From assembly GCA_016184365.1 (NCBI GenBank), contig JACPCW010000035.1:1-54797 (forward strand): a DNA stretch of 54,797 bases, given 5' to 3'. This document shows positions 1-5,504 of the stretch, piece after piece. This stretch comes from Candidatus Rokuibacteriota bacterium (GTDB lineage: Bacteria; Methylomirabilota; Methylomirabilia; Rokubacteriales; CSP1-6). A program made the position numbers and the translations under genes. The first letter of the stretch is position 1; every line of letters starts with the position of its first letter. Under the pieces are notes generated by a model, which ran no database searches, had not been told where the DNA came from, and worked only from the letters and a program-made list of their open reading frames with translations.

Positions 1-350
1 TCGCACGCCGGAGCCGAGCGTCACCGTCACCTGATCGAAGGGCGCGGCGCCGGAGTTGTCCGGCGCGTACTCGGCCGTCGCGTCGATCGCGACGCGCTCG
101 ATCAGCGCCTGGACGTCGCCGCGCGGCACGAAGCCGTCGGTGAGCTCCGGCAGCCCGACCCGGTGCGCGACGAGCGCGCTCGCCATCGCGAACTCCATGC
201 TGAACTTCGCCTCGCGGCCGGTCGTCGGGCGGTGGTTGCGCAGGATCGTCGCGAACCGCTCGCTGATCGCGACGCGGATCTGTCCGATCTCCTCGGGCTT
301 CGCGGGATGCTCCCGGACGAGCGCGAGCGCGCCGTCGATCGCGCGATGGG
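1..350 (-). pseudogene. MmgE/PrpD family protein, 3' fragment running off the left edge
   Basis: Read on the minus strand, this frame gives a typical MmgE/PrpD stretch: THRAIDGALALVREH, then an arginine-rich ISERFATILRNH, then RPTTGREAKFSMEFAMASAL, the conserved segment of the 2-methylcitrate dehydratase/iminodisuccinate epimerase superfamily. The frame stays open to base 1, so the C-terminus lies outside the window. There is no N-terminal half: around base 350 the frame meets an unrelated alpha/beta-hydrolase start in another frame. Only about 115 of the usual ~450 residues are present, so this is a truncated remnant or an assembly join. The family assignment is by motif recognition; the substrate cannot be told. 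Confidence 0.75.
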
Positions 351-422
351 TGCATGCAGGAGCACGAGCGCAGGCCCGTCGCCCCAGCTCCGCCAGACCA
401 TCCGGCCGTCGCCGCCGCACAC
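350..422 (-). pseudogene. alpha/beta-hydrolase, 5' fragment (about 24 codons)
   Basis: From a GTG at 422 the minus strand reads GDGRMVWRSWGDGPALVLLH, the usual opening of an alpha/beta-hydrolase (first strands, then the LLHG oxyanion-hole loop). Directly after LLH the protein continues out of frame with the neighbouring PrpD fragment, so the catalytic Ser, Asp and His are all missing. An AAGGAGG lies about 18 bases before the GTG, which is far, so the exact start is uncertain. Probably the 5' remainder of a gene cut by the same event that truncated the PrpD gene. Confidence 0.55.
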
Positions 423-520
423 AGAGCTTCGATCGGTCGGCCTCCTTCGGATTCCTGGCCTGCGTGTACCGCGACGGCGGGCGCGACACAAGGCCCAGAG
501 CATCCTGAGGCGTTCGCATC

Positions 521-542
521 ACGCTGAGGAGACTCTCAGCGT
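521..542. terminator. Perfect 8-bp inverted repeat overlapping the mazF stop
   Basis: ACGCTGAG, six-base loop, CTCAGCGT. The mazF stop codon lies inside the right arm. A stable hairpin at the 3' end of the mazEF transcript could terminate it or protect it, but no T-run follows on the minus strand, so a classical intrinsic terminator is not demonstrated. Confidence 0.35.
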
Positions 543-880
543 CCAAGGACGACATCGATTCCCGAAAGCACGAGCTCGAGTTTCGATCTGGAGAGCTTTC
601 CAGTCCGCTCGGTGAGGTCGGTCTTGTCGAGCGTCACGAGCTGGGAGACGTTGGCGACCGACTCTTTCGGAAGCCCGGTTGCGCTCGGCGGAAGCAGGAC
701 GTTCCCCGGTGCGGTCGCCCACGTCGCGTTGCTTGTCAGCGCGACGCAAACGACGGTCGCGATGCGGCTACGGTTCAGCGCATCTCCTTGTACGACCACG
801 ACCGGACGGCGGAACCCGGGTCCGGAGCCTCGCGCTGCCGGCAACTCGGCCCACCAGACGTCGCCCTGGGCGATGGTCAC
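536..880 (-). CDS. mazF: MazF/PemK-type endoribonuclease toxin
   Basis: 114 residues, the normal MazF length. The N-terminus GDVWWAEL, then RRPVVVVQ, and the later PGNVLLPP and SVANVSQLVTLDK blocks are the conserved core of the PemK/CcdB-fold mRNA interferases. R25 and T49 sit where the catalytic Arg and Thr of characterised MazF lie. The toxin cleaves cytoplasmic RNA when its antitoxin is degraded. The start is a GTG at 880 that overlaps the mazE stop (GTGA), so the pair is translationally coupled. It lies in a run of toxin-antitoxin modules separated by attC-like sites, a typical cassette cargo. The hairpin at 521-542 overlaps its stop codon. Confidence 0.9.
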   Translation of the reverse strand: MTIAQGDVWWAELPAARGSGPGFRRPVVVVQGDALNRSRIATVVCVALTSNATWATAPGNVLLPPSATGLPKESVANVSQLVTLDKTDLTERTGKLSRSKLELVLSGIDVVLGR

Positions 881-1113
881 CAGTCGCTGCGCTTCATGAC
901 GCGGCGTGAAGCCGCGCGCACGAACTGGTCCGCGGATTCGCCGAGCTCGGCCAGTGCCCGGTCCATCGCTTCGGTCACACGATCAGGGGCGTGACGAGCC
1001 ACGTATTCGGCGAGAGCTCGGCTATACACCTCGCTTCGCGATCGCTTCGTCCGTCGTGCCAGCCGCTCGGCCTCTTCGAAGACGTCGTCCGGCACCGACA
1101 CCGCAATCTTCAT
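877..1113 (-). CDS. mazE: MazE-type / ribbon-helix-helix antitoxin
   Basis: 78 residues from the ATG at 1113. An upstream in-frame start at 1155 is rejected because it lies beyond the promoter -10 element. The N-terminus MKIAVSVPDDVFEEAERLAR is a ribbon-helix-helix (CopG/MetJ-like) DNA-binding segment, followed by a helical tail ending RVMKRSDW that would wrap the toxin. It overlaps mazF by the GTGA junction. The -10 TATACT ends six bases before the ATG, so the mRNA is probably nearly leaderless. A 13-bp palindrome just upstream is a plausible autoregulatory operator. The family is clear at the fold level; the exact RHH subfamily is not certain. Confidence 0.85.
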   Translation of the reverse strand: MKIAVSVPDDVFEEAERLARRTKRSRSEVYSRALAEYVARHAPDRVTEAMDRALAELGESADQFVRAASRRVMKRSDW

Positions 1114-1119
1114 ACCCGG

Positions 1120-1141
1120 AGTATAACCGACTCGCGGAGTC
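1120..1141 (-). promoter_or_regulatory. mazEF promoter -10 and palindromic operator
   Basis: On the minus strand TATACT (1125-1120, 5 of 6 to the sigma-70 consensus) ends six bases before the mazE ATG. Immediately upstream is the perfect palindrome GACTC-GCG-GAGTC (1129-1141), placed where a bound repressor would block the promoter. Seventeen bases upstream of the -10, the hexamer TTCGAC coincides with the attC core box at 1143-1149, so the -35 is poor. Autoregulation by the antitoxin/toxin complex is inferred from the family. Confidence 0.55.
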
Positions 1142-1142
1142 C

Positions 1143-1214
1143 GTCGAACGCCCACGTTGACCGGCCGCGGCGAGCGAATGCGAGCCAGCGGTCCGGTCGA
1201 ACGTGTTGTTCGGC
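1143..1214 (-). repeat. attC-like recombination site 1, between vapBC and mazEF
   Basis: 72 bp on the minus strand. The outer boxes are GCCGAAC (1214-1208) and GTTCGAC (1149-1143), a complementary pair with one mismatch; the second differs from the GTTRRRY core at one base. Between them, bases 1205-1153 form a long imperfect palindrome: if three single bases (C, A, T) of the 5' arm are left unpaired, the arms match over about 19 bp around a loop of roughly a dozen bases. Several extrahelical bases confined to one arm is the hallmark of integron attC sites. It begins about 10 bp after the vapC stop, as expected for a cassette 3' end. Confidence 0.6.
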
Positions 1215-1223
1215 GACCGGTCG

Positions 1224-1619
1224 CTACACCCAGTTCTCGACCGCCAGGCCCGGCACTCGGCTGAAGTGTCGCGTGTTGTTCGTGACAACCGTCAACCCCA
1301 GAGACAACGCCTGCGCGGCCACGAGGGTGTCGTAGAGCCCAATCGGCTGACCGCGAGTGGCGAGAGCTGCCGCGACCACTCCAAACCTCTCGGCGGACGC
1401 CTCATCGAACGGAACGACTGCGATGTCGTTCGTGAAGCGGCGGATGGCGCGACGAATCTTCTGCGACCGCTTCGCCTCAGCACCGAAGTTCAGTTCGGCC
1501 AGCGTAATCGCGCTGATACAAACCTCAGACGGCGGATGCTCCAAGAGTCGAGTGCCGACTTGGCCATGGCCCCGGAGGGCGTAGCTCACGGTGTCGGCAT
1601 CCAGCATGTACCGCGGCAT
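1224..1619 (-). CDS. vapC: VapC-type PIN-domain ribonuclease toxin
   Basis: 131 residues, typical for VapC. The acidic metal-binding residues are visible: D7 in MLDADT, E42 in TLAELNFGA, D97 in LYDTLVAAQA, followed by the VVTNN strand near 111-115 and the usual HFSRVPGL C-terminal turn. VapC toxins cleave tRNA or rRNA in a Mg-dependent way. The ATG overlaps the vapB stop in a TGATG junction, giving tight translational coupling. Together with vapB and the downstream attC-like site it forms a roughly 0.9-kb cassette bounded by the two attC-like cores. No promoter is expected between vapB and vapC. Confidence 0.92.
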   Translation of the reverse strand: MPRYMLDADTVSYALRGHGQVGTRLLEHPPSEVCISAITLAELNFGAEAKRSQKIRRAIRRFTNDIAVVPFDEASAERFGVVAAALATRGQPIGLYDTLVAAQALSLGLTVVTNNTRHFSRVPGLAVENWV

Positions 1620-1858
1620 CAGTCGAACGGGTTGCGCAGTTGCGTGACCTTTGCCTGCTTCGGACGCGGGATAGGCTCGGACACCGAGCCGAGACAGGCC
1701 CGAAACTCAACCGACCATTCGTCCGCAGGCTCCAGGATCACCCGCCGCCCTTCGCGACGCACGAGGACTTCGCGCTGCGCCATGAAACGGCACGCCTTCG
1801 GCAAACGTACGGCCTGACTCCCGCCGTTCTGGAAGAGCTTCGCGCGTGTTGCCTTCAT
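1619..1858 (-). CDS. vapB: VapB-type AbrB-fold antitoxin
   Basis: 79 residues. The N-terminal half (KATRAKLFQNGGSQAVRLPK, then ACRFMAQREVLVRREG) is the swapped-hairpin AbrB/SpoVT DNA-binding domain with the characteristic NGGSQAVRLP loop. The C-terminal half is the toxin-wrapping tail. It binds VapC and represses its own promoter. The start ATG at 1858 lies just downstream of a doubled palindrome (1866-1884) that is the likely operator. The stop overlaps the vapC start. Lower GC content in the upstream leader than in the surrounding genes fits a mobile cassette with its own promoter. Confidence 0.92.
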   Translation of the reverse strand: MKATRAKLFQNGGSQAVRLPKACRFMAQREVLVRREGRRVILEPADEWSVEFRACLGSVSEPIPRPKQAKVTQLRNPFD

Positions 1859-1865
1859 GCCGTCA

Positions 1866-1884
1866 GTCTATACGGCGTCTAGAC
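1866..1884. promoter_or_regulatory. Tandem palindromic operator upstream of vapB
   Basis: GTCTATAC (1866-1873) and GTCTAGAC (1877-1884) are two near-identical 8-bp palindromes whose starts are exactly 11 bp apart, one helical turn. On the minus strand a TATAGA -10-like hexamer overlaps the first. This is the arrangement expected for a VapB dimer or VapBC octamer binding the same face of the DNA and covering the promoter. Confidence 0.55.
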
Positions 1885-2048
1885 TCCAAACAAGGTGTCC
1901 TACCCATAACCGCTGCTCTCGGCCCTGTAGGTAACGGCCCCCGACGCGTAAGGCGCGAATGGCTCCTTCCTACGGGTCCGCTACGAAGCCAGGGCAAGTT
2001 CAAAGCGGCCGGAGCCTGCCATCGCACAACACCCCGCGTTGCCGGATC

Positions 2049-2111
2049 GTCCAACGCCAGGATCAGCCGCGGCGCGCTCGGCGCGCCGTCGGCTGCATGC
2101 GCTCGTTCGAC
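2049..2111 (-). repeat. attC-like recombination site 2, overlapping the 3' end of the DUF2442 gene
   Basis: 63 bp on the minus strand. The outer boxes are GTCGAAC (2111-2105) and GTTGGAC (2055-2049); the second matches the attC core GTTRRRY exactly and its complement differs from the first box at one position. The inner stem pairs CAGCCG-A-CGGCGCG with CGCGCCGCGGCTG (2095-2064), leaving a single extrahelical A in the 5' arm. This closely resembles the AGCCGAC...CGGCT arms seen in many cassette sites. The last codons of the DUF2442 gene (SNERMQPTARRARRG) are encoded by this element, as is common where a cassette gene reads into its attC. Confidence 0.65.
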
Positions 2112-2413
2112 CGGGTTGACGCGCGACTCTCGAACCAGCGCTTGAGCGACTGTTGGCTCTCGCCCGACCGCCGGCCGGCGAGCAGTCCGTCGACGCTGAT
2201 GTCCTCGTCAAGCGCGGGCCAGTGGATTCCGACTCCCCGGCCAATAAGCCGCCAGCGGGCGCGTTCTCGTTTCGTGCCGTGCAGAAGCCGCGGATACCAG
2301 GCAAGCGGCACCGCCAAGGTGCGGCCATCCTCTAGCTGCACGGTAAGCTCGTCGTCCGTGACCTTGATGTCCACGGCGCGGGCGCCGACAAGATCACTCG
2401 TTGAAGTAGGCAT
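2063..2413 (-). CDS. DUF2442 domain protein (cassette-borne, toxin-antitoxin-like context)
   Basis: 116 residues. The core VDIKVTDDELTVQLEDGRTLAVPLAWYPRLLHGT is the DUF2442 signature (a small domain often paired with DUF4160 in putative toxin-antitoxin modules), followed by a conserved RWRLIGRGVGIHWPALDEDISVDGLL block. The true domain ends near residue 95; the last ~15 residues are read from the attC-like element and are probably not functional. The start ATG at 2413 lies inside the end of the DUF4160 remnant (20-base overlap), the normal DUF4160-DUF2442 arrangement. The biochemical function of the family is unknown. Confidence 0.85.
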   Translation of the reverse strand: MPTSTSDLVGARAVDIKVTDDELTVQLEDGRTLAVPLAWYPRLLHGTKRERARWRLIGRGVGIHWPALDEDISVDGLLAGRRSGESQQSLKRWFESRASTRSNERMQPTARRARRG

Positions 2414-2499
2414 TCCAGCTCCTCAGCAAGGCTTCTCGGTGTTGCTCGACCAGCCCCTGAATCCGACGAGCCTCAACCGGCCTGAAGCCGCCGCTACTC
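2394..2499 (-). pseudogene. DUF4160 protein, 3' remnant
   Basis: The minus-strand frame reading SGGFRPVEARRIQGLVEQH and REALLRSWNAYFNE, then TGA at 2394, matches the C-terminal helix-strand part of DUF4160 proteins, the usual partner of DUF2442. There is no DUF4160 N-terminus: upstream the frame closes and the DNA instead holds the first 23 codons of a DUF4258 gene in another frame. About 33 codons of an expected ~80 remain. Its position directly before DUF2442 supports the identification. Confidence 0.6.
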
Positions 2500-2571
2500 T
2501 TAGCCGTGAGCGGAGACCCGGACGTCGCCGCGCTGGATCAGGTCGAGGACAAGCCGTAGCGTCTCGCTCAT
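2500..2571 (-). pseudogene. DUF4258-type protein, 5' fragment of 23 codons
   Basis: From the ATG at 2571: MSETLRLVLDLI then QRGDVRVSAHG and a stop. This matches the start of DUF4258 proteins, which normally continue HGYDELA. Here the sequence breaks right after HG and joins DUF4160 coding sequence. It is preceded by a 14-codon GTG-initiated ORF with a good AAGGAG site that overlaps it by ATGA. So the 5' half of one cassette-type gene has been fused to the 3' half of another. Confidence 0.5.
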
Positions 2572-2895
2572 GTCCTGGCGTCATCCGTCGGTCTCTCCGG
2601 CCGCTCCTTCACATGGTCTCCTTGGGCGAACGCTATCTCGCTTGAACTTCGCTATTCGCATATCTAGTTCTGTATATCCAAACCGTCGACCACACGTGGC
2701 CGCCGAACGCGGCAAGGTTTCCGCTGGGTTGCGTCGCAGCCGGTGACGGCGGCACCTGGATATGCTGCGAGACGCCGCAAGATATCACTGGGCGACTCGC
2801 AGTCAGTATGACCGTCGCGGTCGCCGTGCAATTGCAGCGGAGCGAGAGGATTGCGTCGGAGAGGCCGCCGACGGCGGCCCCTCCCGCGTGAGCTC
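2572..2895. other. Intergenic region between the cassette array and the acyl-CoA operon
   Basis: No convincing gene. On the minus strand an AT-richer patch around 2645-2690 could be the promoter of the truncated DUF4258/DUF4160 unit, and an AAGGAG site precedes a 14-codon ORF (MKERPERPTDDART). Toward 2896 it is the downstream end of the minus-strand operon; no hairpin followed by a T-run is visible. Confidence 0.4.
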
Positions 2896-3168
2896 TCAGG
2901 TCACCTTCCAGATGCTTCCCGTCTTCGCCAGGTGCGTGATCGGCGTGAGCGACTCGACCTGCCAGCCCTTCTGCCTGAGCCACGCTTCGAAGACTTCCTG
3001 CTTGGCGGTGTGGCACTCCGCCACCAGGCGTCCGTCTCCGAGCGCGAGGACGGTCGTGACGGTGGTCTGCGGGTCCGGCCGCCACATGTTCGTCTCGCGC
3101 AGCTCCTCGCCGAACTTCACGGGATCGTTCCATCCCGGCGCTCTTCCGATCGCGATCCAGCGTCCCAT
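2896..3168 (-). CDS. Small conserved-looking hypothetical protein, last gene of the acyl-CoA operon
   Basis: 90 residues from the ATG at 3168, chosen because a GAGGAGG site sits just upstream and the preceding gene ends at 3179. The sequence (MGRWIAIGRAPGWNDPVKF, later TTVTTVLALGDGRLVAECHT, then VESLTPITHLAKTGSIWKVT) alternates strands and helices like a small ferredoxin-like alpha/beta fold. No catalytic motif, signal peptide or membrane segment is seen. I do not recognise a family. The tight spacing (10 bases) to the MaoC gene suggests it is co-translated and works with that enzyme set, perhaps as an accessory subunit; that is inference only. Confidence 0.7.
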   Translation of the reverse strand: MGRWIAIGRAPGWNDPVKFGEELRETNMWRPDPQTTVTTVLALGDGRLVAECHTAKQEVFEAWLRQKGWQVESLTPITHLAKTGSIWKVT

Positions 3169-3178
3169 GTCGTCCTCC

Positions 3179-3679
3179 TCAGTCCTTCGGCGGCACGAAC
3201 GGATACGGGATCGGCCGGCCGCCGCGGATCGGAAGCACGATCGTCGCCGCCCCCGGGCAGCTTTCGACGTCGTTCTGGAGCCGCATCCCGACCTCGAGAT
3301 CGACGAACCCGAGTCCATCCCGCTCGGTCTTGTGGGTGACCGTCGCCCAGCACGTGATGGTGTCGCCGGGCACGATCATCGCCCGGTGCTGGAAGGACAC
3401 CTTCCACATCCAGCCGTCGGGGAGGCAGAGGTCTTTGAGATAGCGCGGCAGGATGCTCTGCTTCCACGAGCCCTGGATCAGGATGTTGGGCAGGCCGTCG
3501 TGGTAGATGGCGAAGCTCTGGTCGTAGTGGATGCGGTGCCAGTTCTCGATGGCCGAGCTCCACCGGAAGACGTGCGTGGGCGTCATCGGGCCGATCACGA
3601 GCGGCGGCAGCGCCAGGCCCTCCTTGACGTCGTCGTAGTAGAGCTGCTCCTTGTTCCGAAGCGCGTCTGCGGTCACCAT
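3179..3679 (-). CDS. MaoC-like hot-dog dehydratase/hydratase
   Basis: 166 residues, single hot-dog domain. After the N-terminal LYYDDVKEGLALPPLVIGP comes the hydratase-type helix WSSAIENWHRIHYDQSFA, where the Asp/His pair of R-hydratases would sit, then GSWKQSILPRYLK and a strand-rich C-terminus (GDTITCWATVTHKTERDG). Such proteins hydrate or dehydrate acyl-CoA or acyl-ACP. It lies 20 bases after a FAS1-like dehydratase (3700-4257); these two half-sized hot-dog proteins often act as a heterodimer forming one active site. The surrounding lyase and CoA transferases imply a cytoplasmic acyl-CoA pathway. Confidence 0.85.
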   Translation of the reverse strand: MVTADALRNKEQLYYDDVKEGLALPPLVIGPMTPTHVFRWSSAIENWHRIHYDQSFAIYHDGLPNILIQGSWKQSILPRYLKDLCLPDGWMWKVSFQHRAMIVPGDTITCWATVTHKTERDGLGFVDLEVGMRLQNDVESCPGAATIVLPIRGGRPIPYPFVPPKD

Positions 3680-3699
3680 GCGCGTTCTCCTGATCCGGC

Positions 3700-4257
3700 T
3701 CAGCGGCGGAGCGAGGACGCTCTGAGGACGCAGAGCACCTCACCGCGCTGGTTCGTGTAGATCGTCTCGGTGGTGATGAAGAGCATCGGAGCACCGTCCC
3801 GGCCGGCGCGCTCCTTGATGTCCGCGATCCTGGCCTGGGAGAAGATCCGGTCCCCCAGCGTCGGGTACTTGTAGAGCTCGATCTCGTTGCCCGCGTTCAT
3901 GATCCGCTTGAGGTGCGTGGGAATCGACGGCAGCGCGCCCCGCCGGTCCGTGTCCACGCCGCCGATGCCGTCCGACTCCGGGTTCTCGCGGAACGCGCGC
4001 GTGATCGGGTCGTCGGCGCCGGGCGGCGTCTTCCGGCTGAGATACGTGCAGTAGATCGGCGGCGTGACGATGCCGCCGAACTTCGTGGTCTTCGCGAACT
4101 CGTCGTCCCAGTACCGGGGATCCGGATCCATGATCGCCTGCGTGAAGCGACGCAGGTCCTCGCGCTCGATCCCCCAGAGACTCGCTTCCACCTTCTCCCC
4201 GGTGGCGCCGATCAGCGCCCGGATCTCGTCTGTGAGCACGCTCTTCGTCTCGGCCAT
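3700..4257 (-). CDS. FAS1-like (MaoC N-terminal type) dehydratase
   Basis: 185 residues from the ATG at 4257, which has a GGAGAGGGGG site upstream; a GTG eight codons earlier is possible. ALIGATGEKVEASLWGIERE followed by DLRRFTQAIMDPDPRYWDDE is the MaoC_dehydrat_N signature, with the DPDPRYW turn of double hot-dog dehydratase N-domains. The end, LFITTETIYTNQRGEVLCVL, is also typical. Family members supply the half of the dimer that shapes the acyl pocket. It is followed by a catalytic-type MaoC protein, so the two probably form a heteromeric 3-hydroxyacyl-CoA dehydratase. Confidence 0.85.
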   Translation of the reverse strand: MAETKSVLTDEIRALIGATGEKVEASLWGIEREDLRRFTQAIMDPDPRYWDDEFAKTTKFGGIVTPPIYCTYLSRKTPPGADDPITRAFRENPESDGIGGVDTDRRGALPSIPTHLKRIMNAGNEIELYKYPTLGDRIFSQARIADIKERAGRDGAPMLFITTETIYTNQRGEVLCVLRASSLRR

Positions 4258-4287
4258 CGGTGCCCCCTCTCCGCCAGTCACACGGTG

Positions 4288-5478
4288 TTACTTGCCCGGC
4301 TTCGGGAAGAAGTCCTCCGTCCACGGCCAGTCCCCGTTCACCTCGTACGGCGGCAGTCCCTTCTCGACGCGCTCGCGATACGGGCTCGAGATGGGGACGT
4401 CCCACGGGTTGATGCAGCCCTCGTAGACCTTGGGTCCGAGCTTGAAGTGCTTCGCCTGCTCGACGGTCTCCACGAACGGAGCATTGGCGTCGTAGAACCG
4501 TTCGAGCGTGGTGGGCCGCGGGCCCGTCCTCGAGACGTGGCCCCACGCGTACCGGCCGATCATCTTCTCGACCATCCAGACGCACGCGATGAGCTTGTCG
4601 AGATCGACGCCGGTCTCGATGCCCATGCCCTCGAGCATGTGCATGAAGTCCTCGGTCGGGGCCATGCCGGTGGCGCGGCCGTTGCCGCAATACGGGCAGC
4701 CGCCGATCCCGCCGATGGTGCCGTCGAGGTGCAGGGTGTCGCGGGCCTCCAGCGTCTTGATGGCCGCGTACGCGGACGTCAGCGCCATGCCGCGGGTGTT
4801 GTGCAGGTGCGCCCTGAACTCGGTGACCTCCGGCCACTGCTTCTTCACGCGGCCGAAGATCTCCTCGACCTTCACCGGGTGACACCAGCCCATCGGGTCG
4901 CCGATGCTCACCGCGGTGACCTCGATGCCCGCGGCGTCCCACAACGCGTGCTCCTTCTCGAGGAACTTCATCGTCATGTCGACGGTGAAGTCGCCGACGA
5001 AGTTCGAGCCGAAGGTGGCGTTCGTGCCGATGCCGGCCTCCCTGGCGCCCTTCTCCTTCGCCGTCGCGATGACCTTCGGCCACACGGCCATCTCCTGCAT
5101 CTGCGAGCGGTTGGTGTTCCGGCGGGCGAAGACGTCGCACTGGTGGACGAAGAGCCGCGGCTTGCCGCTGCCGCGCTCGATCGTCAGCGGCGGCGCATAC
5201 TGCTTCGCGCGCTCCACGCCCTTTTCGTTCAGCGCGAGCGCGGTGTACGTCACCCCGGGCTTCGGGCGGAACTTCTGCACGATCTCGTCGATGCGCGCCA
5301 TCTGCGGCGTGTACTTCGGGCTCACGAAGGAGCCGACGACGATGCGCTTCAGGCCCGTCTCCGACAGCGCGTTCAGGAGGTCGACCTTGGCGTCGACGGG
5401 GATCGCGGCATCCTCGATCTGCATTCCCTCGCGCATGCCCTCTTCGGTGTAGACGATCGTGGGATATCGCGTGGCCAT
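4288..5478 (-). CDS. HMG-CoA lyase/citramalate-type TIM-barrel carbon-carbon lyase
   Basis: 396 residues from the ATG at 5478 (GAGGAGGAG upstream). The features are those of the HMGL-like pyruvate-carboxyltransferase domain: the early strand GMREGMQIEDAAIP with the catalytic Arg, SFVSPKYTPQMA, the metal-binding HLHNTRGMALTSAY, and GTIGGIGGCPYCGNGRATGM, the Gly/Cys loop near the active site. The length exceeds HMG-CoA lyase (~300) because of a C-terminal extension rich in Trp and Pro. Such enzymes split or form a C-C bond next to an acyl-CoA. With CoA transferases upstream and dehydratases downstream, it likely cleaves a branched hydroxyacyl-CoA; the substrate is unknown. Confidence 0.85.
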   Translation of the reverse strand: MATRYPTIVYTEEGMREGMQIEDAAIPVDAKVDLLNALSETGLKRIVVGSFVSPKYTPQMARIDEIVQKFRPKPGVTYTALALNEKGVERAKQYAPPLTIERGSGKPRLFVHQCDVFARRNTNRSQMQEMAVWPKVIATAKEKGAREAGIGTNATFGSNFVGDFTVDMTMKFLEKEHALWDAAGIEVTAVSIGDPMGWCHPVKVEEIFGRVKKQWPEVTEFRAHLHNTRGMALTSAYAAIKTLEARDTLHLDGTIGGIGGCPYCGNGRATGMAPTEDFMHMLEGMGIETGVDLDKLIACVWMVEKMIGRYAWGHVSRTGPRPTTLERFYDANAPFVETVEQAKHFKLGPKVYEGCINPWDVPISSPYRERVEKGLPPYEVNGDWPWTEDFFPKPGK

Positions 5479-5504
5479 CGGCTCCTCCTCTGACGGGTCG
5501 CGTT

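Noticed and set aside
1..2600. An integron integrase or insertion-sequence transposase to explain the cassette-like region
   Set aside because: No tyrosine-recombinase or transposase motif is visible in any frame here or elsewhere in the window.
2633..3133. Minus-strand 166-codon frame
   Set aside because: It is out of frame with the recognised small protein at 2896-3168 and has shadow-type composition.
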